Positions 26,174 through 34,471 of a stretch of DNA of 38,781 nt are shown here, piece by piece. Each line of letters starts with the position of its first letter. The first letter of the stretch is position 1. The translations under genes and the position numbers were made by a program. The stretch comes from Planctomycetia bacterium (GTDB lineage: Bacteria > Planctomycetota > Planctomycetia > Pirellulales > PNKZ01): contig JAIOPP010000164.1 of assembly GCA_021413845.1 (NCBI GenBank), forward strand, positions 1-38,781, written 5' to 3'. The notes below the pieces were generated by a model that worked only from the letters and a program-made list of their open reading frames with translations, did no database searches and was not told where the DNA came from.

Positions 26174-27307
26174 ATGAAGATGAAGTCGATGTGGTTGGCA
26201 GTCCTGGGTTGGTCGATGGTCATGAGCGTTGCCACGGCCCAGTCGCTCGAGAAGGTCGATGTTTTTGTCGGTGGTGAGAATGGATACTTTGCCTATCGTA
26301 TTCCGTCGCTCATAACCACCAAAGTCGGGACGCTGCTCGCCTTTTGCGAAGGACGCAAGGCGAGCCTGAGCGATGACGGCGATCACGACCTCGTGTTGCG
26401 TCGCAGCACCGACCATGGCCGTACGTGGCAGAAACTTCAACTCGTGCATGAAGAAGGGGGCGACGCCGTTGTGACGATCGGCAATCCCACCGCCGTCGTC
26501 GATCAATCGACGGGCCGTGTGTGGCTGTCGATGATCCGCAATAATATTGCCGTATATTCCGTATTGATCACGTTCAGCGACGACGACGGGGTCAGCTGGG
26601 CACCGGTCAAAGACATCACCGCACAAACCTCGCGACCGAGTTGGGGTTGGAACGCGCTCGGTCCCGGCGTGGGGATTCAACTCACACGCGGACCGCATCG
26701 TGGCCGGCTTGTGCTGCCGGCGTACCATCGTGAGACGAAAGATCGCAGTGGTCCGAGTACGTCGCATGTCGTTTACAGCGACGATCATGGCCAAACGTGG
26801 CAAGTCGGTGGCAACGTCGGCTTGCACACTAATGAATGTCAATTGGTCGAGACGGTCGCCGGCGACAGTTCCGAGTTGCTCATCAACATGCGCAACCATT
26901 GGGCCCAATCGGGCGGTCGGCCCGAATTGGCCGGCCGACGTCTCGTGAGTCGCAGTCGCGATGGCGGCGCTACGTGGAGCGAACCGGTGCGCGACGAGCA
27001 GCTTATCGAACCGAAGTGTCAGGCGAGTTTGATTCGGTTTGCTTGGCCCGGCGACCAAGAGAAGAGCGTGTTGCTATTCGCAAATCCTGACAGTCTTTTG
27101 AAACGGCATCGGACTACGGTTCGAGCAAGTTTCGACGAAGGCAAGACTTGGCCGATGAGCCGGTTGATCGACGGCTGGTCGGGCTATACCGGCTTAACTC
27201 GGTTAGCCGACGGACGCATCGGGCTCATCTACGAACGCGAACGCTCTCAAAAGATTACGTTCGTGGCGATCGGGCTCGGCTCGTTGAGTGCGACACCGGC
27301 TCCATAA
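26174..27307 (+). CDS. Exo-alpha-sialidase, GH33-type (377 aa)
   Basis: Releases terminal sialic acids from glycans. The signal peptide covers residues 1-22. YRIP at 41-44 gives the family arginine (R42), followed by EGRKASLSDDGDHDLVLRRS, the segment that carries the catalytic Asp in this family. Five Asp boxes are visible: STDHGRTW, SDDDGVSW, SDDHGQTW, SRDGGATW and SFDEGKTW, one per propeller blade region. The length fits the compact bacterial enzymes with no lectin module. ATG 26174 is chosen because GGAGG lies six bases upstream; the frame is open to 26138. It is placed between a sialate O-acetylesterase and repeat D. No damage is seen. Confidence 0.93.
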   Translation: MKMKSMWLAVLGWSMVMSVATAQSLEKVDVFVGGENGYFAYRIPSLITTKVGTLLAFCEGRKASLSDDGDHDLVLRRSTDHGRTWQKLQLVHEEGGDAVVTIGNPTAVVDQSTGRVWLSMIRNNIAVYSVLITFSDDDGVSWAPVKDITAQTSRPSWGWNALGPGVGIQLTRGPHRGRLVLPAYHRETKDRSGPSTSHVVYSDDHGQTWQVGGNVGLHTNECQLVETVAGDSSELLINMRNHWAQSGGRPELAGRRLVSRSRDGGATWSEPVRDEQLIEPKCQASLIRFAWPGDQEKSVLLFANPDSLLKRHRTTVRASFDEGKTWPMSRLIDGWSGYTGLTRLADGRIGLIYERERSQKITFVAIGLGSLSATPAP

Positions 27308-27400
27308 AACGAGTTATCGATCGCAATTAGACAGCGCGTGCAAGAGGCCTTGCGTCAGCTACAGATACCGTGACCTGGAGCGAGTATCGCTGGCCGGGCC

Positions 27401-27454
27401 GAGATGACCGGAACTCGCGTGCAAAAGTACGGAACGCCGTGACGCTCAACACGG
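27401..27454 (-). repeat. Dispersed repeat core, copy D
   Basis: Read on the minus strand it begins ccgtgttgagcgtcacgg and continues cgttccgtacttttgcacgcgagttccggtcatctc in two parts matching copy A. The run ttccgtacttttg is identical to copy A. Its GTGTTG end faces the truncated 5' end of the esterase fragment at 27482-27739 and merges with the hairpin at 27451-27480. Confidence 0.75.
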
Positions 27455-27480
27455 CCGTCAGTTATACGACTGACGGCCGT
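27451..27480. repeat. Perfect 12-bp inverted repeat (hairpin)
   Basis: acggccgtcagt at 27451-27462 and its exact complement actgacggccgt at 27469-27480 flank the six-base loop tatacg. There is no T tract after it, so a classical terminator is not indicated. It lies exactly at the junction of repeat D and the esterase fragment. Confidence 0.8.
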
Positions 27481-27481
27481 T

Positions 27482-27739
27482 GCCACCGGCGGGGTGAAAA
27501 CATGAGACGGCAAGGCAGTAAAAGAGTTTACCGTCGCCGGAGCCGAAGGAGTGTTCATCGATGCCGAGGCGGTGATCGAGGGTGACACCGTGGTCGTGAG
27601 CAGTCCCACCGTGCCGACTCCGACGTCGGTGCGCCATGGATGGGCCAACGTGCCGAACTGCAATTTAGCCAACAGTGTAGGATTGCCTGCCAGTCCGTTT
27701 CGCGTGAGCGAGGTAACGGCGCATAAGCCCTTGAAATAG
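27482..27739 (+). pseudogene. C-terminal fragment of a second sialate O-acetylesterase
   Basis: The frame from 27482 reads ATGGVKT-stop-DGKAVKEFTVAG, then VFIDAEAVIEGD and LPASPFRVSEVTAHKP. It matches the last 90 or so residues of the intact esterase at 24250-26112 (there AAGGLKTGDGKALRGFTIAG and LPASPFRVSELAAQKP). The TGA at 27503-27505 stands where the intact gene has GGA (Gly). Everything before the KTGDGK segment is missing, and upstream lie a perfect hairpin and repeat D. The nucleotide match is about 80 percent by eye, so it is an old duplication and not a recent one. Confidence 0.9.
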
Positions 27740-27851
27740 CCGCCGCCGAATCACGATGATTGCAATGAGCCAGTCGTCGAAAAATTACGGCTTCCTTGTC
27801 AACGTTTCGTGATGTTTTCGCTTCCAAAGTGCGCGTCGCGTGAGGAATTGT

Positions 27852-30473
27852 ATGTCGCGAATCCTGGCCGGGACTTGCGTGATACTCCTGAACCTAGGCA
27901 CGTCGGTTGTCGACGCGGCATTGCTCCCCCACCGCGCCGTCGTGCAAGTGAGCGCCCAGACGACCGGCAAACCGTCCCCCGCGATCGTACTGAAGTGGAA
28001 GCCGGATCCAGCCGTCCGGAATTGGGCGATCTATCGTCGACCGATCGGAGTCGAGGGTTTCGATCGCTGGGGATCGGCGATCAATGCCCCCTTCGATCTC
28101 GGTGCGAAGGAAATTCGCTATATCGATTCCGACGTTGAAATTGGCTCCGCCTTTGAATACCGCATCGATAAGCTGGGGACTAACGATGGCCGGGACTTCA
28201 CCGCGTCGACCTTCATCCTCGTCGGATTGGAGGAGCCGCCGGTCGAGCTGCGAGGCAAGTTGATCCTGGTGGTCGACGATCGATTCGTGGAATCGTTGCG
28301 GCCCGAACTGACGCGTTTCGTGCACGACTTGATCGGCGATGGTTGGGAGGTCATCCGGCACGACGTTGCTTCGACACTCTCCGTGCGACAGGTCAAATCC
28401 GTCATCAAGGCCGACTACGTCGCCGACCCTTCGGGCATCAAATCCGTCTTCTTGTTCGGCCGCCTCCCCGTTCCTTACTCGGGAAGTATCTCCCCCGACG
28501 GCCATCAGGTCGATCACCTGGGGGCATGGCCGGCAGACGTGTACTACGGCGACATGGATGACGAGTTATGGACTGACATCGACGACAAACCGCGAATCAA
28601 CGAACTTGTTCCTCGAATCGAGAAGCACGTGAATGTGCCGGGTGACGGCAAGTTCGACCAGAGCACGATTCCCGGCGACGGCCGAGTTGAGTTGGCAGTC
28701 GGACGTGTCGATCTCTCAGATATGCCGGCCTTCGGCGCCACGGAAACGGAACTACTACGTCGCTACTTAGACAAGAACCACCGATACCGGCATCGAGTGA
28801 TCAATCCCGATCGGCGTGCCTTGCACATCGACGGCTTCGGCAACTGCGAAGATGGAATTCGTAACTTCACCCCGATGCTCGGATTCGACAACATGGACCG
28901 CAAGGTCTCGCATACTTGGTTTCCCTCTCTTCGCGACGGTTCCTATCTCTGGGCCTTCGGCGCGGGTGGAGGACAGCCGACGTCATGTGCTACGATCGGC
29001 ACGACGACCGACTTCGCGAACAATCGCGTAGAGAGCGTCTTCCATATTCTGTTCGGCAGTTTCTTCGGCGTCTGGGACGACCGGAACAGTCTGCTGCGTG
29101 CGCCGCTTGCGTCGCAGCCGAATGCCTTGACGTGCCTATGGGGCCGAAAATTCTGGACGCTTCACGAGATGGGGTTGGGGCGTCCGATCGGCTTCAGCGT
29201 GCGTCGCAGTCAATCGCAGGTCGTCGCGTCGTACAAGTGGATGAACGGCGTTCAAACGGCGCTGATGGGAGATCCGACCCTGCGAATGTTCGTCGTCGCG
29301 CCGCCGCGAAACGTCGGGGTGCAAAGCGACCGCGATCGCGGCGTCGTGGTTTCATGGGAAGGCTCGGAAGATTCGGTGTTAGGCTATCACGTCTTTCGCC
29401 GGGACGACGCCGACGGACGGTTCAAGCGTTTGACGGGGGACAAGTCCGGCACATCGGGTTTCATCACCGGAAACTCTTTCACCGATCCAAATCCAGCGAA
29501 CGATCCGGCGCAATACATGGTTAGGGCCCTTCGATTGGAAACGGTTAATAGCGGGACCTTTTACAACTTGAGCCAAGGGATACCTGCAACCTATTCCGAT
29601 GAACCGTCCGGTATAACCGTCACCACGACGGTTGAGACTTCAAGCGGGACCACCTCGAACGTGCTTCGACTCTCTCGAGGAACTTATCAGACGCTCACGA
29701 TGCCGCCTAAGTCGAGTTCGGATGAGACCGGCATCTGCAAATGGGTGGGAACAGGCGACGTGCCTAACGGCGGTATCGGAACGAGTGTGCGGACTTTCTT
29801 GGATCGCGACTCCACGATCCGCTGGAAATGTTCGGCAAATCGCGATGCAGCGGTAAACATTACCTCGCCGACATCGAACCGCAACTTCACGCAGCCTGCC
29901 GATGTCGTCCGACTTGAAGCGACAGCCGCCGATCCGGACGGCTTGATTCGCAAGGTGGAGTTCTACGCCGGGACGACGCTCCTCGGCGAGGATCGCGACT
30001 CCGTGTTCGATTTCGTAAATGATCAATCGGGCGTGGCCTACAAAGCACATGGTCAGTCGGCAGTCGCGACCTATCGATTTGACTGGAAGAACGTGCCCGA
30101 CGGCAGCTACACGGTCACGGCCAAGTCGTACGACGATTTCGGCGGCAGCACCACTTCGGCGCCGATTCGGTTCACCGTGAGCGGAAAGAACGTACCACCG
30201 ACGGTCGTCATCGACGCTCCGAAAGAGGGAACGATCTACAAGACCGGTTCCGCCAAGTTCAACTTGCAGACGAACGCTCGAGACGACGGCACGATCGTAA
30301 AAGTGGAATACTTTCTCGGAGCTAAGAACTTGGGACGCGCCGTGACGCCGCCGTACAATCTTTGGCAAAGCCTCGGTCCGGGAACTTACACGTTTACGGC
30401 CGAGGCAACCGATCACCAAGGCGCCGTCACGATCTCGCCACCCGTGTCGATAACAGTCACTGCTGATGAGTGA
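27852..30473 (+). CDS. Large exported protein with Ig-like and possible caspase-like domains (873 aa)
   Basis: A signal peptide (residues 1-22) is followed by a first fibronectin-III-like domain (about 28-120, ending EYRIDKLG), a long alpha/beta region (about 130-500), a second fibronectin-like domain (about 505-605, GYHVFRRDD...YMVRALRLE), and two C-terminal bacterial Ig domains (about 690-785 and 785-873; VEFYAGTTLLGED and VEYFLGAKNLG). The central region has VFLFGRLPVPYSG and AVGRVDLSDMP, words that recall the caspase-like fold of C25 (gingipain-type) peptidases, but I cannot place a His-Cys pair with confidence. It may be an adhesin or a non-catalytic relative. ATG 27852 has GAGG six bases upstream; the frame is open from 27840. 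It starts 112 bp after the esterase fragment. Confidence 0.8.
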   Translation: MSRILAGTCVILLNLGTSVVDAALLPHRAVVQVSAQTTGKPSPAIVLKWKPDPAVRNWAIYRRPIGVEGFDRWGSAINAPFDLGAKEIRYIDSDVEIGSAFEYRIDKLGTNDGRDFTASTFILVGLEEPPVELRGKLILVVDDRFVESLRPELTRFVHDLIGDGWEVIRHDVASTLSVRQVKSVIKADYVADPSGIKSVFLFGRLPVPYSGSISPDGHQVDHLGAWPADVYYGDMDDELWTDIDDKPRINELVPRIEKHVNVPGDGKFDQSTIPGDGRVELAVGRVDLSDMPAFGATETELLRRYLDKNHRYRHRVINPDRRALHIDGFGNCEDGIRNFTPMLGFDNMDRKVSHTWFPSLRDGSYLWAFGAGGGQPTSCATIGTTTDFANNRVESVFHILFGSFFGVWDDRNSLLRAPLASQPNALTCLWGRKFWTLHEMGLGRPIGFSVRRSQSQVVASYKWMNGVQTALMGDPTLRMFVVAPPRNVGVQSDRDRGVVVSWEGSEDSVLGYHVFRRDDADGRFKRLTGDKSGTSGFITGNSFTDPNPANDPAQYMVRALRLETVNSGTFYNLSQGIPATYSDEPSGITVTTTVETSSGTTSNVLRLSRGTYQTLTMPPKSSSDETGICKWVGTGDVPNGGIGTSVRTFLDRDSTIRWKCSANRDAAVNITSPTSNRNFTQPADVVRLEATAADPDGLIRKVEFYAGTTLLGEDRDSVFDFVNDQSGVAYKAHGQSAVATYRFDWKNVPDGSYTVTAKSYDDFGGSTTSAPIRFTVSGKNVPPTVVIDAPKEGTIYKTGSAKFNLQTNARDDGTIVKVEYFLGAKNLGRAVTPPYNLWQSLGPGTYTFTAEATDHQGAVTISPPVSITVTADE

Positions 30474-30526
30474 CGCCGGTGCCTACGTCGAGTCACTATT
30501 CCCTTTCTTGAGAGATATGACGGTCG

Positions 30527-31585
30527 ATGATGCAGCAACTCTACGTAATCTCCGCCTGCTTCGCCGGGCTGGTTTCAGTTGCGAACGAACCGCCGCCGGC
30601 CGCCGCGCCGTTCGATGCCGGACAGGCCCGAGCCTATCAAGAGTCGTGGAGCAAGCACTTGGAACAGCCGGTAGTTGTGACGAACTCGATCGACATGGCG
30701 CTCGTTTTGATGCCACCGGGCGAGTTCATGATGGGAGGTGCGCCCGGGTTGCTCATGGAGACCGCCGCATGGGCCGATACCAAGCGGCAGTCGCCGCCGG
30801 GAGCCGAACGAACCCGAATCGAGAAAGACGAGCAGCCTAGCCATCGCGTAAAGCTCACCAAGCCGTTTCGACTCGGCGCGACCGAAGTAACCATCGGCCA
30901 GTTTCGGCGATTCGTCGAGGCGACGCGCTACGTGACCGAGACCGAGACCGAACGCTTCGGCGGCGGCAACTCCAGTAAGATCGGCGAAACCGCGCCGGAG
31001 AAAAAGAAGGCGCTTTGGCACACGCCAGGGCTCAAAGTCACCGACGACTCGCCGGTGACTCAGCTCACATGGAACGATATGGCGGCGTTCTGCAATTGGC
31101 TGAGCGAGAGCGAGAAACGATCCGCCTGCTACCGGCTCGACGACCGGAAAGCGTATCAACTCGTCGCCGGCGCCGATGGCTATCGGCTTCCGACCGAGGC
31201 TGAATGGGAATACGCCTGCCGAGCCGGAACGACCACGCAGTATTGGTTCGGCGACGATCGCAAACTACTGGTGAATCACGCGTGGTTCGAAGACAACGCC
31301 GACCATCTAGGCGCTCAGCCCGTCGGGAAGAAACCGGCCAATCCCTTCGGGCTTTACGATATGTCGGGCAATGTCTGGGAACGCTGCCAAGATTGGCACG
31401 ATGCCGCGTGGTATGCCCGTAGCCCGATCGACGATCCGCAGGGACCGGAGACAGGCGGAGCCAAAGTCGTGAGGGGCGGAGCTTGGCACTACTTCGATCT
31501 TCATTGCCGCAGCGCCTATCGCAACAACTACAAACTCACGGCTCGCACGGCCAACACGGGTTTCCGCGTCGCGCGAAGCCCATGA
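30527..31585 (+). CDS. SUMF1/formylglycine-generating-enzyme-fold protein (352 aa)
   Basis: A signal-like N-terminus (residues 1-20) precedes the sulfatase-modifying-factor fold. The typical opening is MALVLMPPGEFMMGG, then PSHRVKLTKPFRLGATEVT, the WNDMAAFCNWLS segment, YRLPTEAEWEYACRAGT and the end GLYDMSGNVWERCQDW, VVRGGAW, NTGFRVAR. The two active-site cysteines of true formylglycine-generating enzymes are not in their usual positions; only HCRSAYR is present in the last part. It is therefore safer to call it a member of the fold than an FGE. No sulfatase gene is in the window. Its stop overlaps the next gene by ATGA, so it is coupled to the DUF5009 membrane protein. ATG 30527 is followed at once by another ATG. 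Confidence 0.88.
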   Translation: MMQQLYVISACFAGLVSVANEPPPAAAPFDAGQARAYQESWSKHLEQPVVVTNSIDMALVLMPPGEFMMGGAPGLLMETAAWADTKRQSPPGAERTRIEKDEQPSHRVKLTKPFRLGATEVTIGQFRRFVEATRYVTETETERFGGGNSSKIGETAPEKKKALWHTPGLKVTDDSPVTQLTWNDMAAFCNWLSESEKRSACYRLDDRKAYQLVAGADGYRLPTEAEWEYACRAGTTTQYWFGDDRKLLVNHAWFEDNADHLGAQPVGKKPANPFGLYDMSGNVWERCQDWHDAAWYARSPIDDPQGPETGGAKVVRGGAWHYFDLHCRSAYRNNYKLTARTANTGFRVARSP

Positions 31586-32913
31586 AAACGGCTCAAGCCG
31601 ATCCGCAGCCTGCTCACGACGACACCCTTGCGACTCCGACGGTAACCATGGCAACGACGCTCACCGAAACCGACCTGCGCCCTGAATCGAATTCGGCGGC
31701 GACGGCACCGGTCGAGACCGCGTCGCAGCGGTTCGTTTCCGTCGACGCCCTGCGCGGCTTCGATATGTTTTGGATCCTCGGAGCCGACGCCGTCGGGCTT
31801 GCGCTCAAAGGGGTGAACGGGAATCGAGTGACACAGTGGATTGCGACGCAGTTGGAACACGAGGAATGGGAGGGCTTTCGGTTTTACGATCTCATCTTTC
31901 CGCTGTTCCTGTTTCTCGTCGGCGTATCGATGGTCTTTTCGCTCGATCGCACGCTGGCTGCCGGAAGATCGGCTACCCTGGCGCGCGTCGTACGGAGAAG
32001 CGCATTACTGTTTGCCTTGGGACTCTTCTACTACGGCGGCCTATCTCAGCCGCTATCGAATATCCGTTGGGGAGGCGTGCTGCAGCACATCGCGATCTGC
32101 TACTGCCTCGCGGCCGGCGTATATTGCGTCGTCCGTACGACGCAGAGGCTCTTGACCGTCAGTGCCGTGCTCTTGATCGGCTACTGGGCTGTGCTCACCT
32201 TCGTTCCGTTTCCTGACCTGAAGTTGGATCCGGAAGTCGTCGAGCCGCTTGCGCAACAAGTCGCCTCGCAGTCGCCATACGATGTCGCGGCGGCCGTCGA
32301 GGGACGAATTCGAGGAGTCTATGAAGACGGGAGGAATCTAACGCACTATATCGACTATCGCTTCATGCCCGGCCACCGCAACAACAAGGGCTATTACACG
32401 AACATGGGACTGTTGAGCATCGTGTCGTCGGTAGCGCTTGTGCTGCTCGGCTCCATCTGCGGGTTGCTACTGAAGAACACACGAATCGTACCGAAGCGCA
32501 AAGTCGTCTGGCTCTCGGCGGCCGGAGCCGCGTGCCTCGTGCTGGGCCTGACATGGTCGGTACAGTTTCCGATCATCAAGCGGATTTGGACATCGTCGTA
32601 CGTCTTGGTCTCGGCCGGCCTTAGCATGTGGCTGCTGGCGGTCTTCTATCTGCTCATCGATGTCTATGAACGCCGTACGTGGTGCCTCCCTTTTATCTGG
32701 ATCGGATCGAACGCCATCGCGCTCTATCTAATTTCGCGCATCGTCGACTTCAAAGGCCTTGCCGACCGATTCGTCGGCGGAGATATCGGCAAGTATCTCA
32801 ATACGCACGTCGCCGATGGTAGCAGCGGCATCGCCACGACATCGGTCGCCATGCTATGGATCTTGCTTTTGGCAAGGTGGCTCTACCGCCGGAACATTTT
32901 CATACGAGTATAA
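31582..32913 (+). CDS. DUF5009 / heparan-alpha-glucosaminide N-acetyltransferase-like membrane protein (443 aa)
   Basis: A polytopic membrane protein related to human HGSNAT, which transfers acetyl from cytosolic acetyl-CoA to terminal glucosamine of heparan sulfate on the other side of the membrane. The diagnostic opening is SVDALRGFDMFWILG (about residues 53-67), then DLIFPLFLFLVGVS, a segment with GVLQHIAICY, and about ten hydrophobic segments to the end. The N-terminal 50 residues are hydrophilic. ATG 31582 is used because it overlaps the SUMF1-type stop as ATGA. The longer frame from 31483 is inside the previous gene, and ATG 31648 is a possible internal alternative. It is the last gene of the plus-strand run. 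Bacterial substrate is unknown; the neighbouring glycan genes make a glycan acceptor plausible. Confidence 0.85.
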   Translation: MKTAQADPQPAHDDTLATPTVTMATTLTETDLRPESNSAATAPVETASQRFVSVDALRGFDMFWILGADAVGLALKGVNGNRVTQWIATQLEHEEWEGFRFYDLIFPLFLFLVGVSMVFSLDRTLAAGRSATLARVVRRSALLFALGLFYYGGLSQPLSNIRWGGVLQHIAICYCLAAGVYCVVRTTQRLLTVSAVLLIGYWAVLTFVPFPDLKLDPEVVEPLAQQVASQSPYDVAAAVEGRIRGVYEDGRNLTHYIDYRFMPGHRNNKGYYTNMGLLSIVSSVALVLLGSICGLLLKNTRIVPKRKVVWLSAAGAACLVLGLTWSVQFPIIKRIWTSSYVLVSAGLSMWLLAVFYLLIDVYERRTWCLPFIWIGSNAIALYLISRIVDFKGLADRFVGGDIGKYLNTHVADGSSGIATTSVAMLWILLLARWLYRRNIFIRV

Positions 32914-32950
32914 CGCACGCCCTGCCGCTTAGAACCAACTCTCAGCCTCG

Positions 32951-34471
32951 TCAGCTTGGTCTCCTGAATCGTCTCCGGGAGAATACCGAACTGAGCACCT
33001 TCACCGGTTCGACGTTGCGAAGTGTTTCGCTTAATATTGCCAAGCCCGGCAGCGCCATGTTCGATTGCCCCGCGCAAAGCCACACCTCGCCGATGAGTAC
33101 ATCGCGGATTGTCGTCCGTGCGCCGAACTTTGAGACCAAGTTCATCGTTTGCGGATCCGTATTAGCTTTCATCGCGTCGAGCCGGACGATCCACTTGCCC
33201 GTAATATCAGTGACCGCCGTCTTCGACTGACCCGCGAAGTGAACGGTGATCTCATCGCCCGGCACGCTCCAACCCCAAACCGGCACCGGCTGTTCACGCT
33301 GAAGGATCATCCGATCCGAAAACATCGCCGGCAGTTTCAATGTGCATTCGCGTTCGAGCCAGGGGATGACCTTCTCGGCCCACTTCACGCCGTGAACGCG
33401 CAATCCCTCCCCGCTGAAGTGGACGCCTTTCCCCTTGCGCTCGCGAAACCTGCCTTTGATCGCGTCGCTATCCGGGCCTTCGAGCGCGACGCCATCCTTC
33501 CACAGCGATGCCTGCGCGGCGCGGATATCGTCGCTCCCTTCATCGCCGGGCACATGATAACTCGCCTGTGCCACGAACCACGGCGCTTCCCAGCCGATTT
33601 CGCGCCGCGACTCGCGGATGAGATTGGTTAAAAACTCTCGGTAAAACTTGCCGGGCAGCGTGCAAGCCGGGTCGGACTGGTTCGCGTCACTCTCCCCTTG
33701 GTGCCAAAGCACGGCACGAAAGCCACGGAGCCCGGGTTGTTTCATCCGGGTCACCAGCATCGCGAATGCGTCTCCCATACTCGACCACCGCCCCGTAGAC
33801 AGCTTTTCGACCCGACCCAAGAGCGTCGGTGGATTGGGAAACGTCGTTCCTTTCGGCTGCCATTCCCTCACGCTTGTTGCGCCGATCCCGCACGAGATGA
33901 AGCCGACGGGAACGTTGAACCTTCGCACGATTTCATCGCCCAGCGGCGGCATGAAGCTGCCTCCCTTGCCGCCGGCCCCCGGCTGCGGGTCGTCCGCGAT
34001 CTGCCAACGCTCGCCGGTAAACGCGGCGACTCGGCCGGTTTGCGGATTTTGCTTCTCCTCACCGAAGTTGGCCGAGTTGGATTGCCCCGCGACGACGAAG
34101 ACCTCACCGACGCCGACATGCTCAACCGTCGCTCCCGCGACAACTTGGTCGTTCCGCAGCGCGCGTACTTCCAGTTGATGCCAGCCACCGGCGGGAACTT
34201 CCAGCGTACCATCGAAACCTTCCGCGGTAATCTTCGCGTCCATCCTATGCCACGAAGCGGCCTTCCCGTCGACGACGATGCGCGTTTCCAACTTTTCCGG
34301 ACTCAAGGCAAAGTCCGTCAACTTACCGCGAACGCGAACCGTACCGACGGCCTGCGAAGCCCGTTGAATAACTTGATAATCTAAAGGCTCGATAATACGG
34401 ATCGTGGCGGCGTGCAACGAAGCCGGCGACGCGAGCAACAAGACAGCGAGGAGCTTGAGCGTGGGGTTCAT
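32951..34471 (-). CDS. Chimeric SGNH esterase: complete acetylesterase plus truncated second one (506 aa)
   Basis: Residues 1-21 are a signal peptide. Residues 22-390 form a complete SGNH-type carbohydrate acetylesterase with GQSNS (S131), ISCGIGATSVREW, WHQGESD at 256-262, and the His-containing end VHFSGEGL. From about residue 395 a second protein begins with the sialate O-acetylesterase opening KLPAMFSDRMILQREQPVPVWGW and runs to GQSNM (S470). The sequence then changes character and stops after 36 more residues, so this second esterase has lost all of its body after the nucleophile block. ATG 34471 has GGAA seven bases upstream. The protein is divergently placed from the DUF1501 gene. It could be a natural two-domain protein with a carbohydrate-binding-like tail, but GQSNM with nothing after it favours gene fusion and loss. 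Confidence 0.85.
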   Translation of the reverse strand: MNPTLKLLAVLLLASPASLHAATIRIIEPLDYQVIQRASQAVGTVRVRGKLTDFALSPEKLETRIVVDGKAASWHRMDAKITAEGFDGTLEVPAGGWHQLEVRALRNDQVVAGATVEHVGVGEVFVVAGQSNSANFGEEKQNPQTGRVAAFTGERWQIADDPQPGAGGKGGSFMPPLGDEIVRRFNVPVGFISCGIGATSVREWQPKGTTFPNPPTLLGRVEKLSTGRWSSMGDAFAMLVTRMKQPGLRGFRAVLWHQGESDANQSDPACTLPGKFYREFLTNLIRESRREIGWEAPWFVAQASYHVPGDEGSDDIRAAQASLWKDGVALEGPDSDAIKGRFRERKGKGVHFSGEGLRVHGVKWAEKVIPWLERECTLKLPAMFSDRMILQREQPVPVWGWSVPGDEITVHFAGQSKTAVTDITGKWIVRLDAMKANTDPQTMNLVSKFGARTTIRDVLIGEVWLCAGQSNMALPGLAILSETLRNVEPVKVLSSVFSRRRFRRPS

